In this document: piece after piece, positions 25,932-33,924 of the stretch
Layout: each line of letters opens with the position of its first letter
How positions within the stretch are numbered: position 1 is the stretch's first letter
NCBI GenBank assembly: GCA_030447745.1
Contig: JAUJOH010000001.1
Span: forward strand, 25,558-89,557
Direction: 5' to 3'
Origin: Chloroflexota bacterium
Lineage (GTDB): Bacteria > Chloroflexota > Limnocylindria > Limnocylindrales > CSP1-4
Length of the DNA: 64,000 nt
Position numbers and translations under genes: made by a program
Notes under the pieces: model-generated
Told to the model about the DNA's origin: nothing
The model's input: the letters and a program-made list of their open reading frames with translations, nothing else
Database searches by the model: none

Positions 25932-26254
25932 CGCTCGACGCCCGCGGGGTAGGGGAGCTCCCCGGCATCGCGAAGCCGATCCAGCATCCGGCGGTAGCCG
26001 CCCTCCCCGTGGTGGAGCCACGAGGCGATCCGGGTGATCGTCGCCGTGCTCGCACCCGTCCGGCGGCTGATCTCGCCGTAGTGGAGCCCCGCTTCCAGCA
26101 GACGCGCGACGGCCCAGCGCTGCGACATGTCGCGCAGCTCGCCGAGCGTGCACAGGTCGCGCAGGAATGCCGCTGCCTCGTCGCGATCCTCGACACGGAG
26201 GAGGGCGTCGAGCAGCGCGTTCACGTCGTCCGTGCGCCAGGTGTCGTCGGCCAT
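25928..26254 (-). CDS. yerC: YerC/TrpR-family DNA-binding protein, probable his-operon repressor
   Basis: 108 residues from ATG 26254, preceded by GGAG. TrpR-like helix-turn-helix: LLRVEDRDEAAAFLRDLCTLGELRDMSQRWAVARLLEAGLHYGEISRRTGASTATITRIASWLHHGEGGYRRML. The TGASTATITRI recognition region is typical of the YerC/YecD relatives of TrpR. It is the first gene of the his operon, coupled to hisG. A double palindrome lies between it and the divergent hisA. Known TrpR members sense amino acids, and TrpR-type regulators have been proposed for histidine genes; a histidine-responsive repressor is the natural inference here. Confidence 0.85.
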   Translation of the reverse strand: MADDTWRTDDVNALLDALLRVEDRDEAAAFLRDLCTLGELRDMSQRWAVARLLEAGLHYGEISRRTGASTATITRIASWLHHGEGGYRRMLDRLRDAGELPYPAGVER

Positions 26255-26302
26255 CGCTCCTGCTCCGTGGAAACCGGTGAGGCCGCGTCTGCCCGACCCC
26301 GT

Positions 26303-26323
26303 GCTAACGTATTAGCGTGCTAA
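26303..26323. promoter_or_regulatory. Overlapping palindromes between yerC-his and hisA, likely operator
   Basis: GCTAACGTATTAGC (26303-26316) is a 5-bp-arm palindrome. It shares its right arm with TTAGC-GT-GCTAA (26312-26323), giving three alternating GCTAA/TTAGC half-sites. The AT-rich block stands out in GC-rich DNA. It covers the putative hisA -10 (TAACGT, 26305-26310) and the GTG start at 26317. Confidence 0.75.
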
Positions 26324-27084
26324 AACGATATCATGGTGAGCGCGAGCGCGCAACCTTCGATCTCCTGCCGGCAATCGACCTCCGCGGCGGGCGTGTCGTG
26401 CGGCTCGAGCAGGGCGACTTCGCGCGAGAGACGGCCTACGGCTGGAATCCCGTCGCGGTCGCCGCACGCTTCGTCGCTGAAGGGGCCACCTGGCTCCACG
26501 TCGTCGATCTCGACGGCGCCCAGACGGGCCGTCCAGCGCAGCTCGGGGCGGTCCAGGCGATCGCGAACACCGTCGCAGGGACGGCCCAGTGCGAATTCGC
26601 CGGGGGACTGCGGTTCCCGGCATCGGTGGACGCTGCATTGGCTGCCGGCGCGGCCCGCGTCGCCGTCGGAACTGCCGCCCTTCGGGACCCCTCGTTCGCC
26701 GCCGAGCTGGTCCACCGGCTCGGCGCGGACCGCGTCGTCGCAGCGATCGATGTTCGCGACGGCCGAGCCTTGGGGGAGGCGTGGAGATCCGGTGCCGCCG
26801 GCGTCCCGGTCGAGACGGCCGTCGAGCGCCTCGCCGACGCCGGCGTGCTGGTCCTGGAGGTCACGGCCGTCGACCGCGACGGGCTGCTCGGCGGACCGGA
26901 TCTCGAGCTGCTCCGGCGGGTCATCGCCCTCGACCGGGGGGCCGTGATCGCGTCGGCCGGGATCGGGTCCGTGACGGACCTGCTCGCGGTCCGGGACGTG
27001 GGCTGCGCCGGTGCGATCGTCGGCCGGGCGCTGTACGAGGGACGGTTCACGGTCCAGGAGGCCCTTGCGGCTCTGGCCGGCTGA
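26317..27084 (+). CDS. hisA: Phosphoribosylformimino-AICAR ribotide isomerase
   Basis: 255 residues from GTG 26317. TIM barrel: DLLPAIDLRGGRVVRLEQGDFARETAYG (catalytic Asp), LHVVDLDGAQTGRP, EFAGGLRF, RVAVGTAALRDP, VVAAIDVRDG, VTAVDRDGLLGGPDLELL, VIASAGIGSVTDLLAV, GAIVGRALYEGRFTVQEAL. The GTG lies six nt after a TAACGT box, so the transcript may be leaderless. ATG 26333 is out of frame. hisA is divergent from the other his genes and shares the operator with them, so one regulator could control both units. Confidence 0.93.
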   Translation: MLKRYHGERERATFDLLPAIDLRGGRVVRLEQGDFARETAYGWNPVAVAARFVAEGATWLHVVDLDGAQTGRPAQLGAVQAIANTVAGTAQCEFAGGLRFPASVDAALAAGAARVAVGTAALRDPSFAAELVHRLGADRVVAAIDVRDGRALGEAWRSGAAGVPVETAVERLADAGVLVLEVTAVDRDGLLGGPDLELLRRVIALDRGAVIASAGIGSVTDLLAVRDVGCAGAIVGRALYEGRFTVQEALAALAG

Positions 27085-27190
27085 CCGGCGAGGGCCAGTC
27101 CCGCCGCCCGAGGATGCCAGAACGGCAGCGACGGAGGCGCTCGTTCAGTCGCCGGGCGACACCTCGCGGGCCGCCCACGTGTCCTCCCGG

Positions 27191-29272
27191 TCAGTGCGCC
27201 CCCGCCTCCGCTTCCTTTCGGTGCTCGGCGATCACCTTTTCCGCGAGGTGCGACGGCACCTCCTCGTAGTGGTCGAGCGTCGCGGAGAACGTGCCGCGGC
27301 CGCCGGTCAGCGACCGGAGGTCGATGGCATACGTGAACAGCTCCGCCTGCGGGACGTGGGCGGTGATCACCTGGGTGCCGTCCCGACTGTCCATCCCGAG
27401 CACCCGCCCGCGGCGCCCGTTCAGGTCTCGGTTGACCTCGCCCATGTAGGCGTCGGGGATGCGGATCTCGACCGACATGATCGGCTCGAGCAGGACAGGC
27501 TTTGCCTGCTGGACGCCGTCCTTGAGCGCCATCGAGGCCGCGATCTTGAAGGACAGCTCGTTCGAGTCGACGTTGTGGAACGACCCGTCGTAGAGCGTCG
27601 CCTTGAAGTCGCTGAGCGGGAAACCGGCCACGACGCCGTCGGCGGCCGTCTCGCGGATGCCCTTCTCGACGCCCGGGAAGTACTGCTTCGGGACGGCGCC
27701 GCCGACGACCTTCTCGGCGAACTCGATCCCGCCGCCCGGGTTCGGCTCCAGCTCGAGCCAGACGTCGCCGAACATGCCGTGGCCGCCGGTCTGCTTCTTG
27801 TAGCGCCCGTGGACCTGCGTCTTGCCGCGGATCGTCTCCCGGTACGGGACCTTCGGCACGCGGGTCGTGATCGCGGCCCCGAACTTGCGCTTGAGCCGCT
27901 CGATGATGACGGCGGTGTGCGCCTCGCCCATCGTGACCAGGACCTGTTCGCCGGTCTCGCTGCGCTCGACGCGGGCGGTCGGCTCCTCCTCTGCCATGCG
28001 CTGCAGCGCGGGGCCCATCTTGTCCAGGTCGCCCTTGCTCTGCGGCTCGATGGCGAGCGTGAGCGTTGGGGTTGGGAACTCGATCGGCGGCAGGGTCAGC
28101 GGCCGGTCACGTGTCCCGAGTGTGTCGCCAGTCTCGGTGACAGCCAGCTTCGCCACGGCGCCGATCTCGCCCGCCCCAAGCTCGCCGATCGGCTCCTGCT
28201 CCTTGCCGTGCATGAGCAGCAGCTGGCCGATGCGCTCGTCCTCGTTGCGTGACGTGTTCCAGACGTGGCTCTGCGAGCGCAGCGTGCCGGACAGCACGCG
28301 GACGTAGGTCAGCCGCCCGACGAACGGGTCCGCGGCCGTCTTGAACACGCGCACGAGGAGCGGTCCGGACGGGTCGGCGCGCACCTCGACCTCCGCGCCG
28401 GACTGGTCGAGCGCCGTGTACGGGCCCTCCTCGTCCGGCGAGGGCAGGTACCGTACGAGCGCGTCGAGCAGCGCGTTCAGCCCGATCCCCTTCGACGCCG
28501 ACGCCACGAGAACCGGTGCCAGGATCGACTCCCGGACGCCCTTGTGGAGGCAGGCGTCGAGCTCCTGGTCGGAGATCTCCTCGCCCTCGAGGTACTTGGT
28601 CAGGACATCGTCGTCAGCCTCGGCCGCCGCCTCGAGCAGCTGGTCCCGGCGCGTCGCGATCTCCGCCTCGAGGTCGGCCGGGACGGGGATCTCGGTCTCT
28701 TTGCCGCCGTCGAAGCGCCACGCCTTGCGGTGGACGAGGTCGACGTACCCGCTGAACGACTCGCCCTTGCCGATGGCGAGGTGGAGCGGCGCGATCTTGT
28801 TGCCGAACTCGGCGCGCAGCGCCTCGAGCGCGGCCGTGGGATCGGCGTTCTCCCGGTCGCACCGGTTGATCACGAAGCAGGCGGCCGTCTTCGTCGAGCG
28901 GCCGAGGGCGACGGCCTTCTCGAGCCCCGCCTCGACCCCGGCCGAGGCATCCATCACGAACAGGGCGGCATCCGCGGCGTGGAAGCCCTCGACCATCTCC
29001 GCCACGAAGTCGGGATAGCCCGGCGTGTCGATGATCGTGATCCGGTAGCCCTCGCGCTCGAAGGTCGCGACCGCCAGGCTGAGTGACTGCGTGCGCTTCT
29101 GCTCCTCCGGCTCGAAGTCGAGGTGCGCGGTGCCCTCCTCGACGCGCCCGAGGCGCGACACCGCTCCGGCCCGGAAGAGGAGCTGCTCGGCCAGCGTCGT
29201 CTTGCCGGCGCCGGCGTGACCGGCCAGGACGACGCTGCGGAGATGGGGGAGATCGACGGACTTCATCGTCAT
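27191..29272 (-). CDS. EF-G-like translational GTPase (EF-G2 type)
   Basis: 693 residues from ATG 29272 (ribosome-binding site GGAGAGG eight nt upstream); the ORF track start is 82 codons too early. GTPase motifs: G1 GHAGAGKTTLAEQLLF, G3 DTPGYPDF, G4 as NRCD. The usual switch I Thr region is short, and EPEEQKRTQSLSLAVATFE replaces the canonical GITI. Domain IV has GRYKKQTGGHGMFGDVWLELEP, and domain V ends SLTGGRGTFSATLDHYEEVPSHLAEKVI. These features match the second EF-G paralogue common in Actinobacteria, Chloroflexota and Thermus, not the main FusA. Function is probably translation-related but undefined. Confidence 0.9.
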   Translation of the reverse strand: MTMKSVDLPHLRSVVLAGHAGAGKTTLAEQLLFRAGAVSRLGRVEEGTAHLDFEPEEQKRTQSLSLAVATFEREGYRITIIDTPGYPDFVAEMVEGFHAADAALFVMDASAGVEAGLEKAVALGRSTKTAACFVINRCDRENADPTAALEALRAEFGNKIAPLHLAIGKGESFSGYVDLVHRKAWRFDGGKETEIPVPADLEAEIATRRDQLLEAAAEADDDVLTKYLEGEEISDQELDACLHKGVRESILAPVLVASASKGIGLNALLDALVRYLPSPDEEGPYTALDQSGAEVEVRADPSGPLLVRVFKTAADPFVGRLTYVRVLSGTLRSQSHVWNTSRNEDERIGQLLLMHGKEQEPIGELGAGEIGAVAKLAVTETGDTLGTRDRPLTLPPIEFPTPTLTLAIEPQSKGDLDKMGPALQRMAEEEPTARVERSETGEQVLVTMGEAHTAVIIERLKRKFGAAITTRVPKVPYRETIRGKTQVHGRYKKQTGGHGMFGDVWLELEPNPGGGIEFAEKVVGGAVPKQYFPGVEKGIRETAADGVVAGFPLSDFKATLYDGSFHNVDSNELSFKIAASMALKDGVQQAKPVLLEPIMSVEIRIPDAYMGEVNRDLNGRRGRVLGMDSRDGTQVITAHVPQAELFTYAIDLRSLTGGRGTFSATLDHYEEVPSHLAEKVIAEHRKEAEAGAH

Positions 29273-29490
29273 CGCGCGTGTCCTCTCCTGGAGCGGAGGC
29301 GGCTCGGCAGCGCCAGGCCCCGAGGCCGGTCCGCGGGCTGGCGACGTCGGCTGGGAGTGGTCCCCGCGGTGTCCTCCGCCCGCGTGACCACCGTCCCCGG
29401 ATGATAAGAGGTGGCGAGCGGGTGGGGTAGACGGCCACTCCCGGGGCATCCCGAGGTAGCCGCGCTCGCCGGGCGCTGATCGGCCTTCGC

Positions 29491-29496
29491 TATACT
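29491..29496 (+). promoter_or_regulatory. -10 box of yebC-ruvCA (leaderless type)
   Basis: TATACT is ten nt before ATG 29507. No Shine-Dalgarno fits between them. Confidence 0.55.
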
Positions 29497-29506
29497 CGCG
29501 CCCGAG

Positions 29507-30259
29507 ATGTCCGGTCACTCCAAGTGGTCCACGATCAAGCGCCAGAAGGGCGCCAACGACGCGAAGCGCGGGGCACTCTTCACCAAGGTCGCCCGTGAGA
29601 TCAGCGTCGCGGCGCGCCAGGGCGGCGGCGATCCGGACGCCAACTACCGGCTCCGCCTCGCGATCGACAAGGCTCGCGCGGTCAACATGCCGGCCGACAA
29701 CATCAAGCGGACGATCGACAAGGCGACCGGCGGCGGCGACGCGGACCAGTACGAGGAGATCGTCTACGAGGGCTACGGCCCGGGCGGCGTGGCGGTCCTC
29801 GTCGAGGCCCAGACGGACAACCGGAACCGAACGGCCGCCGAGGTCCGCTCGATCTTCACCAAGACGGGCGGTCAGCTCGCGGGCTCCGGGGCCGTTTCGT
29901 GGCAGTTCGAGCCACGCGGCCTGATCACCGTGCCGCGCGACGGCATCGACCCTGACGAGGTCGCCCTGGCCGCGATCGACGCCGGCGCGGAGGATGTCGA
30001 CACGGACGACGACGAGACGATCGCGATCCTGACCAACCCGACGGAGCTCGAGGCGGTCCGCAAGGCGCTCGAGGGCGGCGGCATCGCCGTCGAAACGGCG
30101 GAATCCACGATGGTGGCCAGGCAGACGATCGAGCTCGACTCGGCGCGGGCGCGTCAGGCCGTGCGGCTGGTCGAGCTGCTCGAGGATCTCGACGACGTCT
30201 CGCGGGTGACCGCCAACTTCGACATCCCCGAGGACGTCTTCGCCGAGATCGCGGGGTGA
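29507..30259 (+). CDS. yebC: YebC/PmpR family protein
   Basis: 250 residues: MSGHSKWSTIKRQKGANDAKRGALFTKVAREISVAARQGGGDPDANYRLRLAIDKARAVNMPADNIKRTIDKATG is the invariant N-terminus, followed by YEGYGPGGVAVLVEAQTDNRNRTAAEVR and FTKTGGQLAGSGAVSWQF. The family has been described as transcriptional regulators and recently as aiding translation of proline stretches, like mitochondrial TACO1. The classic yebC-ruvC-ruvA order is kept, with a GTGA overlap to ruvC. Confidence 0.97.
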   Translation: MSGHSKWSTIKRQKGANDAKRGALFTKVAREISVAARQGGGDPDANYRLRLAIDKARAVNMPADNIKRTIDKATGGGDADQYEEIVYEGYGPGGVAVLVEAQTDNRNRTAAEVRSIFTKTGGQLAGSGAVSWQFEPRGLITVPRDGIDPDEVALAAIDAGAEDVDTDDDETIAILTNPTELEAVRKALEGGGIAVETAESTMVARQTIELDSARARQAVRLVELLEDLDDVSRVTANFDIPEDVFAEIAG

Positions 30260-30852
30260 TCGTCCTCGGGATCGACCCGGGGACCGCTGCGCTTGGCTAC
30301 GGGATCGTCGAACGGAAGGGCGGCACGCTCCGTGCGGTGGACCACGGCTGCCTCCTCACGTCGCCGGACGACGGGCTGCCGGAGCGGCTGCTCCAGGTCC
30401 ACCAGCTCGTGGCGGACCTCGTGGCGCTTCACCGGCCGGCGCTCGTCGGCGTCGAGCGGCTGTTCTTCTCGCGCAACGCGCAGACGGCGTTTGGCGTGGG
30501 GCAGGCGCGGGGCGTCGTCCTGCTCGCCTGCGCCGAGGCGCACGCCACCGTCCGCGAGGCGACCCCGAACGAGGTGAAGGTCGCCGTGGCGGGCTACGGG
30601 GCGGCGGACAAGGAGCAGGTCCAGCGCATGGTCAAGGTCGTGCTCGGGATGGCGGAGGTCCCGACGCCGGACGACGCCGCAGACGCGCTCGCGGTCGCGA
30701 TCTGCGTCGCCAACCGGGAGCGCGCCGGCGAGCAGCTCGGGGCCGCGGTCCTCGACCGTGCCGCCGCCGCGCCGATGGCACGCGGCGAGTCCGGCTATGA
30801 CCGGGCGGTTCGGGACGCGGTGGCGCGGGAGCGGGCCGCCGGGCGTTCGTGA
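30256..30852 (+). CDS. ruvC: Holliday junction resolvase RuvC
   Basis: 198 residues from GTG 30256. RNase H-like fold with the four acidic residues in place: D in VLGIDPGTAALGYGIV, E in LVGVERLFFSRNAQTAFGVGQARGVVLL, and the Asp pair in PTPDDAADALAVAICVANR. It cuts Holliday junctions bound by RuvAB. The C-terminal 35 residues (AAVLDRAAAAPMARGESGYDRAV) extend past the usual end. It overlaps both neighbours by four nt. Confidence 0.96.
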   Translation: MIVLGIDPGTAALGYGIVERKGGTLRAVDHGCLLTSPDDGLPERLLQVHQLVADLVALHRPALVGVERLFFSRNAQTAFGVGQARGVVLLACAEAHATVREATPNEVKVAVAGYGAADKEQVQRMVKVVLGMAEVPTPDDAADALAVAICVANRERAGEQLGAAVLDRAAAAPMARGESGYDRAVRDAVARERAAGRS

Positions 30853-31451
30853 TCGCGTCGGTCGAGGGTCGCGTCGGCGCGGTCGCGTTCGACTCGCTGG
30901 TGATCGAGGTCGGCGGGATCGGGTACCGAGTGTTCGCGGCGCCGTCCGTGCTCGCGGCCGTGCCGCCGGGGTCGGCGCTGAAGCTCCACACCTACCACCT
31001 GGTCCGGGAGGACCAGCAGGCGCTGTTCGGCTTCCGGACCGCGGAGGAGCTCGGCTTCTTCAACCTGCTGCTGACCGTCACCGGTGTGGGACCGAAGGTG
31101 GCGCTGGCGATCGTCGGCTCGCGGCCGACGCCGGACCTGCAGCTCGCGATCATGCAGCAGGACCACGCGGTCCTCGTGTCGATCCCGGGGATCGGCAAGC
31201 GGCTGGCTGAGCGGGTCATCTTCGAGCTCAAGGAGAAGGTCACGGCCGCCGGGGTGGCCGCGTCGACGGCCGCCGCCGGTGGGTCCGGCCGGGAGACCGG
31301 GGAGGGCGAGATCGTGGCCGCGCTCCAGGCGTTGGGTTACTCGCCGGCCGAGGCGCGCGAGGCGGCGCGGGCCGCGCTCGCGCGCGCCGGGGTGGGGGCG
31401 TCGCTCGAGGAGCGGGTCAAGGCGGCGCTCCGATCGCTCCTGCGCGAGTAG
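30849..31451 (+). CDS. ruvA: Holliday junction branch migration protein RuvA
   Basis: 200 residues from GTG 30849. N-terminal OB domain (MIASVEGRVGAVAFDSLVIEVGGIGYRVFA; LHTYHLVREDQQALFGFRTAEELGFFNLLLTVTGVGPKVAL), helix-hairpin-helix motifs (VSIPGIGKRLAERVIFELKEKV) and the C-terminal domain III that contacts RuvB (GEIVAALQALGYSPAEAREAARAAL). Length normal. ruvB is not adjacent: an opposite-strand secreted-protein gene lies between. Confidence 0.97.
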   Translation: MIASVEGRVGAVAFDSLVIEVGGIGYRVFAAPSVLAAVPPGSALKLHTYHLVREDQQALFGFRTAEELGFFNLLLTVTGVGPKVALAIVGSRPTPDLQLAIMQQDHAVLVSIPGIGKRLAERVIFELKEKVTAAGVAASTAAAGGSGRETGEGEIVAALQALGYSPAEAREAARAALARAGVGASLEERVKAALRSLLRE

Positions 31452-31961
31452 CCACGGGCGCCCGCTGCGGCGAACGCCCGTGTCATCGTCGCGGCCACAT
31501 ATGCGTGGACGGACTGTTGGGCCGCGCCATGACGCCGAGCACAGGCACAGGCACGCTCGGGCGCGCGCGCCAGACCGCACCGGCACTCCCGATTCCGCGC
31601 CTACGAGTCCTCGGGTGCATGGCTGGCCGCGATTCGGCGACTCGTACGCGATAGCAGTCCCGGGCGGTATGAATGGCAACGATCCCTGCCGCTCGGGGAT
31701 CGAGAACGGTCGCGGGCCTTGGCCGTTCACGGCGCTGTTGGCGCCAAGCTGGCAGAAGGCTCGCTGCGCCGCGAGCGTTGAGGCCGGTCGCCCGCGACCG
31801 TGCTGTGCTGCGGTGGTTTGCCTCTTGCGTCGCCGGGCCCCGAACGTCGAAACGCTGGGGTCACGCTGGTGAACACGGCGTGACCCGAGCACATGGGATC
31901 GCTGGTCTGTCACGTCCGAGCAGAGCCGGCGTGGCCGGGCGGAAAGCCCAGCGCGTGCTTC
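31452..31961. other. Non-coding stretch between ruvA and the secreted-protein gene, with two hairpins
   Basis: CACGGGCG/CGCCCGTG (31453-31483) follows ruvA. GGGTCACGC-11 nt-GCGTGACCC (31858-31886) is a perfect 9-bp stem near the 3' end of the minus-strand gene. No protein-like frame was found in between. Confidence 0.5.
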
Positions 31962-32426
31962 TTACCGGAAGCGATCTGCGTTCTCATAGAAGTGGATGGT
32001 GCACTCCGGATACCAGTTGCCGTCGCTGGCGTACACCGTCAACTTGGACTGGTACAGGTCGTAGGAGCCGCTCCAATGGGTGTGCCAGCCCCAAGGCCAT
32101 CCGGAACGGACCGTTCGAGCCGAGTACGAGGTGCTCCGTGGGAAGCTCGTGAAAGCCTCCTGGCGCTGCCACATCGGCTTGGCGCTCCACATCCCCCACA
32201 GATCGACCTGCTTGACGGCGATACTCGAGGAGCGGAACTCCATCTTGTAGAGGTAGCCGCTGCTGTTCCAGTACAAGCGGGCTGCGAACGACCTCGATCC
32301 GGATGAACAGCTTGCCCACTGGTATCCCGAGGCTGCCGACGCCTCGTGCGCGGACATTCCGGTCAAGCCGAGGACGAGCGTAAGCGCGACCAGCCCGCGA
32401 ACCGCTGTCATCGAGAACCTTCTCAT
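31962..32426 (-). CDS. Secreted small protein of unknown function
   Basis: 154 residues from ATG 32426. A clear signal peptide (MRRFSMTAVRGLVALTLVLGLTGMSAHEASAA) is followed by a 120-residue Ser/Tyr/Trp-rich domain: GYQWASCSSGSRSFAARLYWNSSGYLYKMEFRSSSIAVKQVDLWGMWSAKPMWQRQ and WPWGWHTHWSGSYDLYQSKLTVYASDGNWYPECTIHFYE. Many aromatic residues and two cysteines (possibly a disulfide) suggest a small beta-sandwich exported domain. Base composition is lower in GC than the neighbours, and it splits the usual ruvA-ruvB pair on the opposite strand, so recent insertion is likely. No family recognised. Confidence 0.75.
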   Translation of the reverse strand: MRRFSMTAVRGLVALTLVLGLTGMSAHEASAASGYQWASCSSGSRSFAARLYWNSSGYLYKMEFRSSSIAVKQVDLWGMWSAKPMWQRQEAFTSFPRSTSYSARTVRSGWPWGWHTHWSGSYDLYQSKLTVYASDGNWYPECTIHFYENADRFR

Positions 32427-32609
32427 TGCTTAACTCCTTGGTCTCCGCTCCGGCCGCGAACTGCACCGGTCGCCCGCACGATGGGCGCAAGTGGCCAGGC
32501 TGGCATCCGGCAGAGTCCCCATCGCGCTAGGCCAGGCATACTTAATGTGCTTCCTTAATCTGCTTCGCGACCGGCGTCGAACATGCGTACGATATGGTCG
32601 GCTGCGTGC

Positions 32610-32615
32610 TAGACT
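32610..32615 (+). promoter_or_regulatory. -10 box of ruvB (leaderless type)
   Basis: TAGACT ends seven nt before ATG 32623. Confidence 0.5.
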
Positions 32616-32622
32616 CCCGCCG

Positions 32623-33702
32623 ATGACCGACGACGTCTCCCGGCTCCTCGCGGCGGACCTCGTCGACGACGCCGACCTCGCCGTTGAGGGCACGCTCCGG
32701 CCGCGGACGCTCGCCGAGTACATCGGCCAGCGCGAGGTCAAGGCCAACCTCGCGGTGCTCCTCGCCGCGGCACGGGGCAGGGAAGAGGCGGCCGACCACA
32801 TCCTCCTCTACGGCCCGCCGGGGCTCGGCAAGACGACACTGGCCACGATCGTGGCCCGCGAGCTCGGGGTGAACATCCGGTACACGAGCGGCCCCGCCGT
32901 CGAGCGCGCCGGCGACCTGGCGGCGGTCCTGACCGCGCTCGACGAGCGGGACGTGCTGTTCATCGACGAGATCCACCGGCTGAACCGCGCGGTCGAGGAG
33001 ATCCTCTACCCGGCGATGGAGGACTACGCGCTCGACGTCATGATCGGCAAGGGCCCCAGCGCCCGGAGTCTCCGGCTGAGTCTCAAGCCGTTCACGGTGG
33101 TCGGCGCCACGACCCGCGCCGGCCGGATCTCCTCGCCGCTCCGGGACCGCTTCGGGGCCACCTACCGCCTCGACTTCTACGGCGAGGACGAGCTGATGGC
33201 GATCGTCCAGCGCTCGGCTCGGATCCTGGGCGTCGAGGTCGAGCCGGGCGCGGCGCACGCCATCGCCCGGCGCGGCCGCGGAACGCCGCGGATCGTCAAC
33301 CGGCTGCTCAAGCGCGTCCGCGACCATGCCCAGGTGCACGGCGACGGCCGGGTCGACGAGACCACGGCGACCGAGGCGATGCGGGCGATGGAGATCGACG
33401 ACGAGGGCCTCGACTCGACGGACCGCAAGCTCCTCGCGGCCATCGTCCAGAAGTTCGCGTCCGGGCCCGTCGGCGTCCAGGCGCTGGCCGCCGTGCTGGC
33501 GGAGGAGGTCGAGACGATCGAGGATGTCTATGAGCCGTTCCTGCTCCGGCTGGGGTTCATCGACCGCACGCCCCAGGGACGGATCGCCACGGACGCGGCC
33601 CGGCAGCACCTGGCGCGACTCGGGTTCGAGATCCCGCCGCCTCGGCGCGCGGAGCCCGAGATGGTCGGGCTGTGGGGAGACCCCGCGATCGGGCCCGGTT
33701 AG
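32623..33702 (+). CDS. ruvB: Holliday junction DNA helicase RuvB
   Basis: 359 residues from ATG 32623 (the ORF track start 32491 is upstream of the -10 box). AAA+ motor: [23 protein letters not shown], Walker [17 protein letters not shown], Walker [25 protein letters not shown], sensor 1 [20 protein letters not shown], and a C-terminal winged helix ([24 protein letters not shown]). It drives branch migration with RuvA. The stop is adjacent to the DUF2905 start. Confidence 0.97.
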   Translation: MTDDVSRLLAADLVDDADLAVEGTLRPRTLAEYIGQREVKANLAVLLAAARGREEAADHILLYGPPGLGKTTLATIVARELGVNIRYTSGPAVERAGDLAAVLTALDERDVLFIDEIHRLNRAVEEILYPAMEDYALDVMIGKGPSARSLRLSLKPFTVVGATTRAGRISSPLRDRFGATYRLDFYGEDELMAIVQRSARILGVEVEPGAAHAIARRGRGTPRIVNRLLKRVRDHAQVHGDGRVDETTATEAMRAMEIDDEGLDSTDRKLLAAIVQKFASGPVGVQALAAVLAEEVETIEDVYEPFLLRLGFIDRTPQGRIATDAARQHLARLGFEIPPPRRAEPEMVGLWGDPAIGPG

Positions 33703-33924
33703 GTGGACGGGCTCGATCTCGGGCGGCTCCTCATCATCGGCGGCATCGCGCTCGCCGTGGTCGGCGTGATCGTCGTGCTCGCCCCGAACATCCCGTTCCT
33801 CGGCCGGCTGCCGGGCGACATCCGGATCGAGGGCGAGAACGTCCGCGTGTTCATCCCGCTGGGCACGATGCTGCTCCTCAGCGTCATTTTGACGATCGTC
33901 CTGAACGTCATCGGTCGGCGGTGA
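33703..33924 (+). CDS. DUF2905 small membrane protein
   Basis: 73 residues from GTG 33703. Two transmembrane helices (LLIIGGIALAVVGVIVVLA and LGTMLLLSVILTIVLNVIG) flank PNIPFLGRLPGDIRIEGENVRVFIPLG, the DUF2905 signature. It commonly sits between ruvB and tgt or queA in diverse bacteria; function unknown. It is coupled to tgt by GTGA. Intact. Confidence 0.93.
   Translation: MDGLDLGRLLIIGGIALAVVGVIVVLAPNIPFLGRLPGDIRIEGENVRVFIPLGTMLLLSVILTIVLNVIGRR

Noticed and set aside
27191-29518. EF-G2 start at 29518 as in the ORF track
   Set aside because: The first 82 codons are low-complexity, overlap the yebC promoter and lack similarity; an SD-preceded ATG at 29272 begins the conserved domain.
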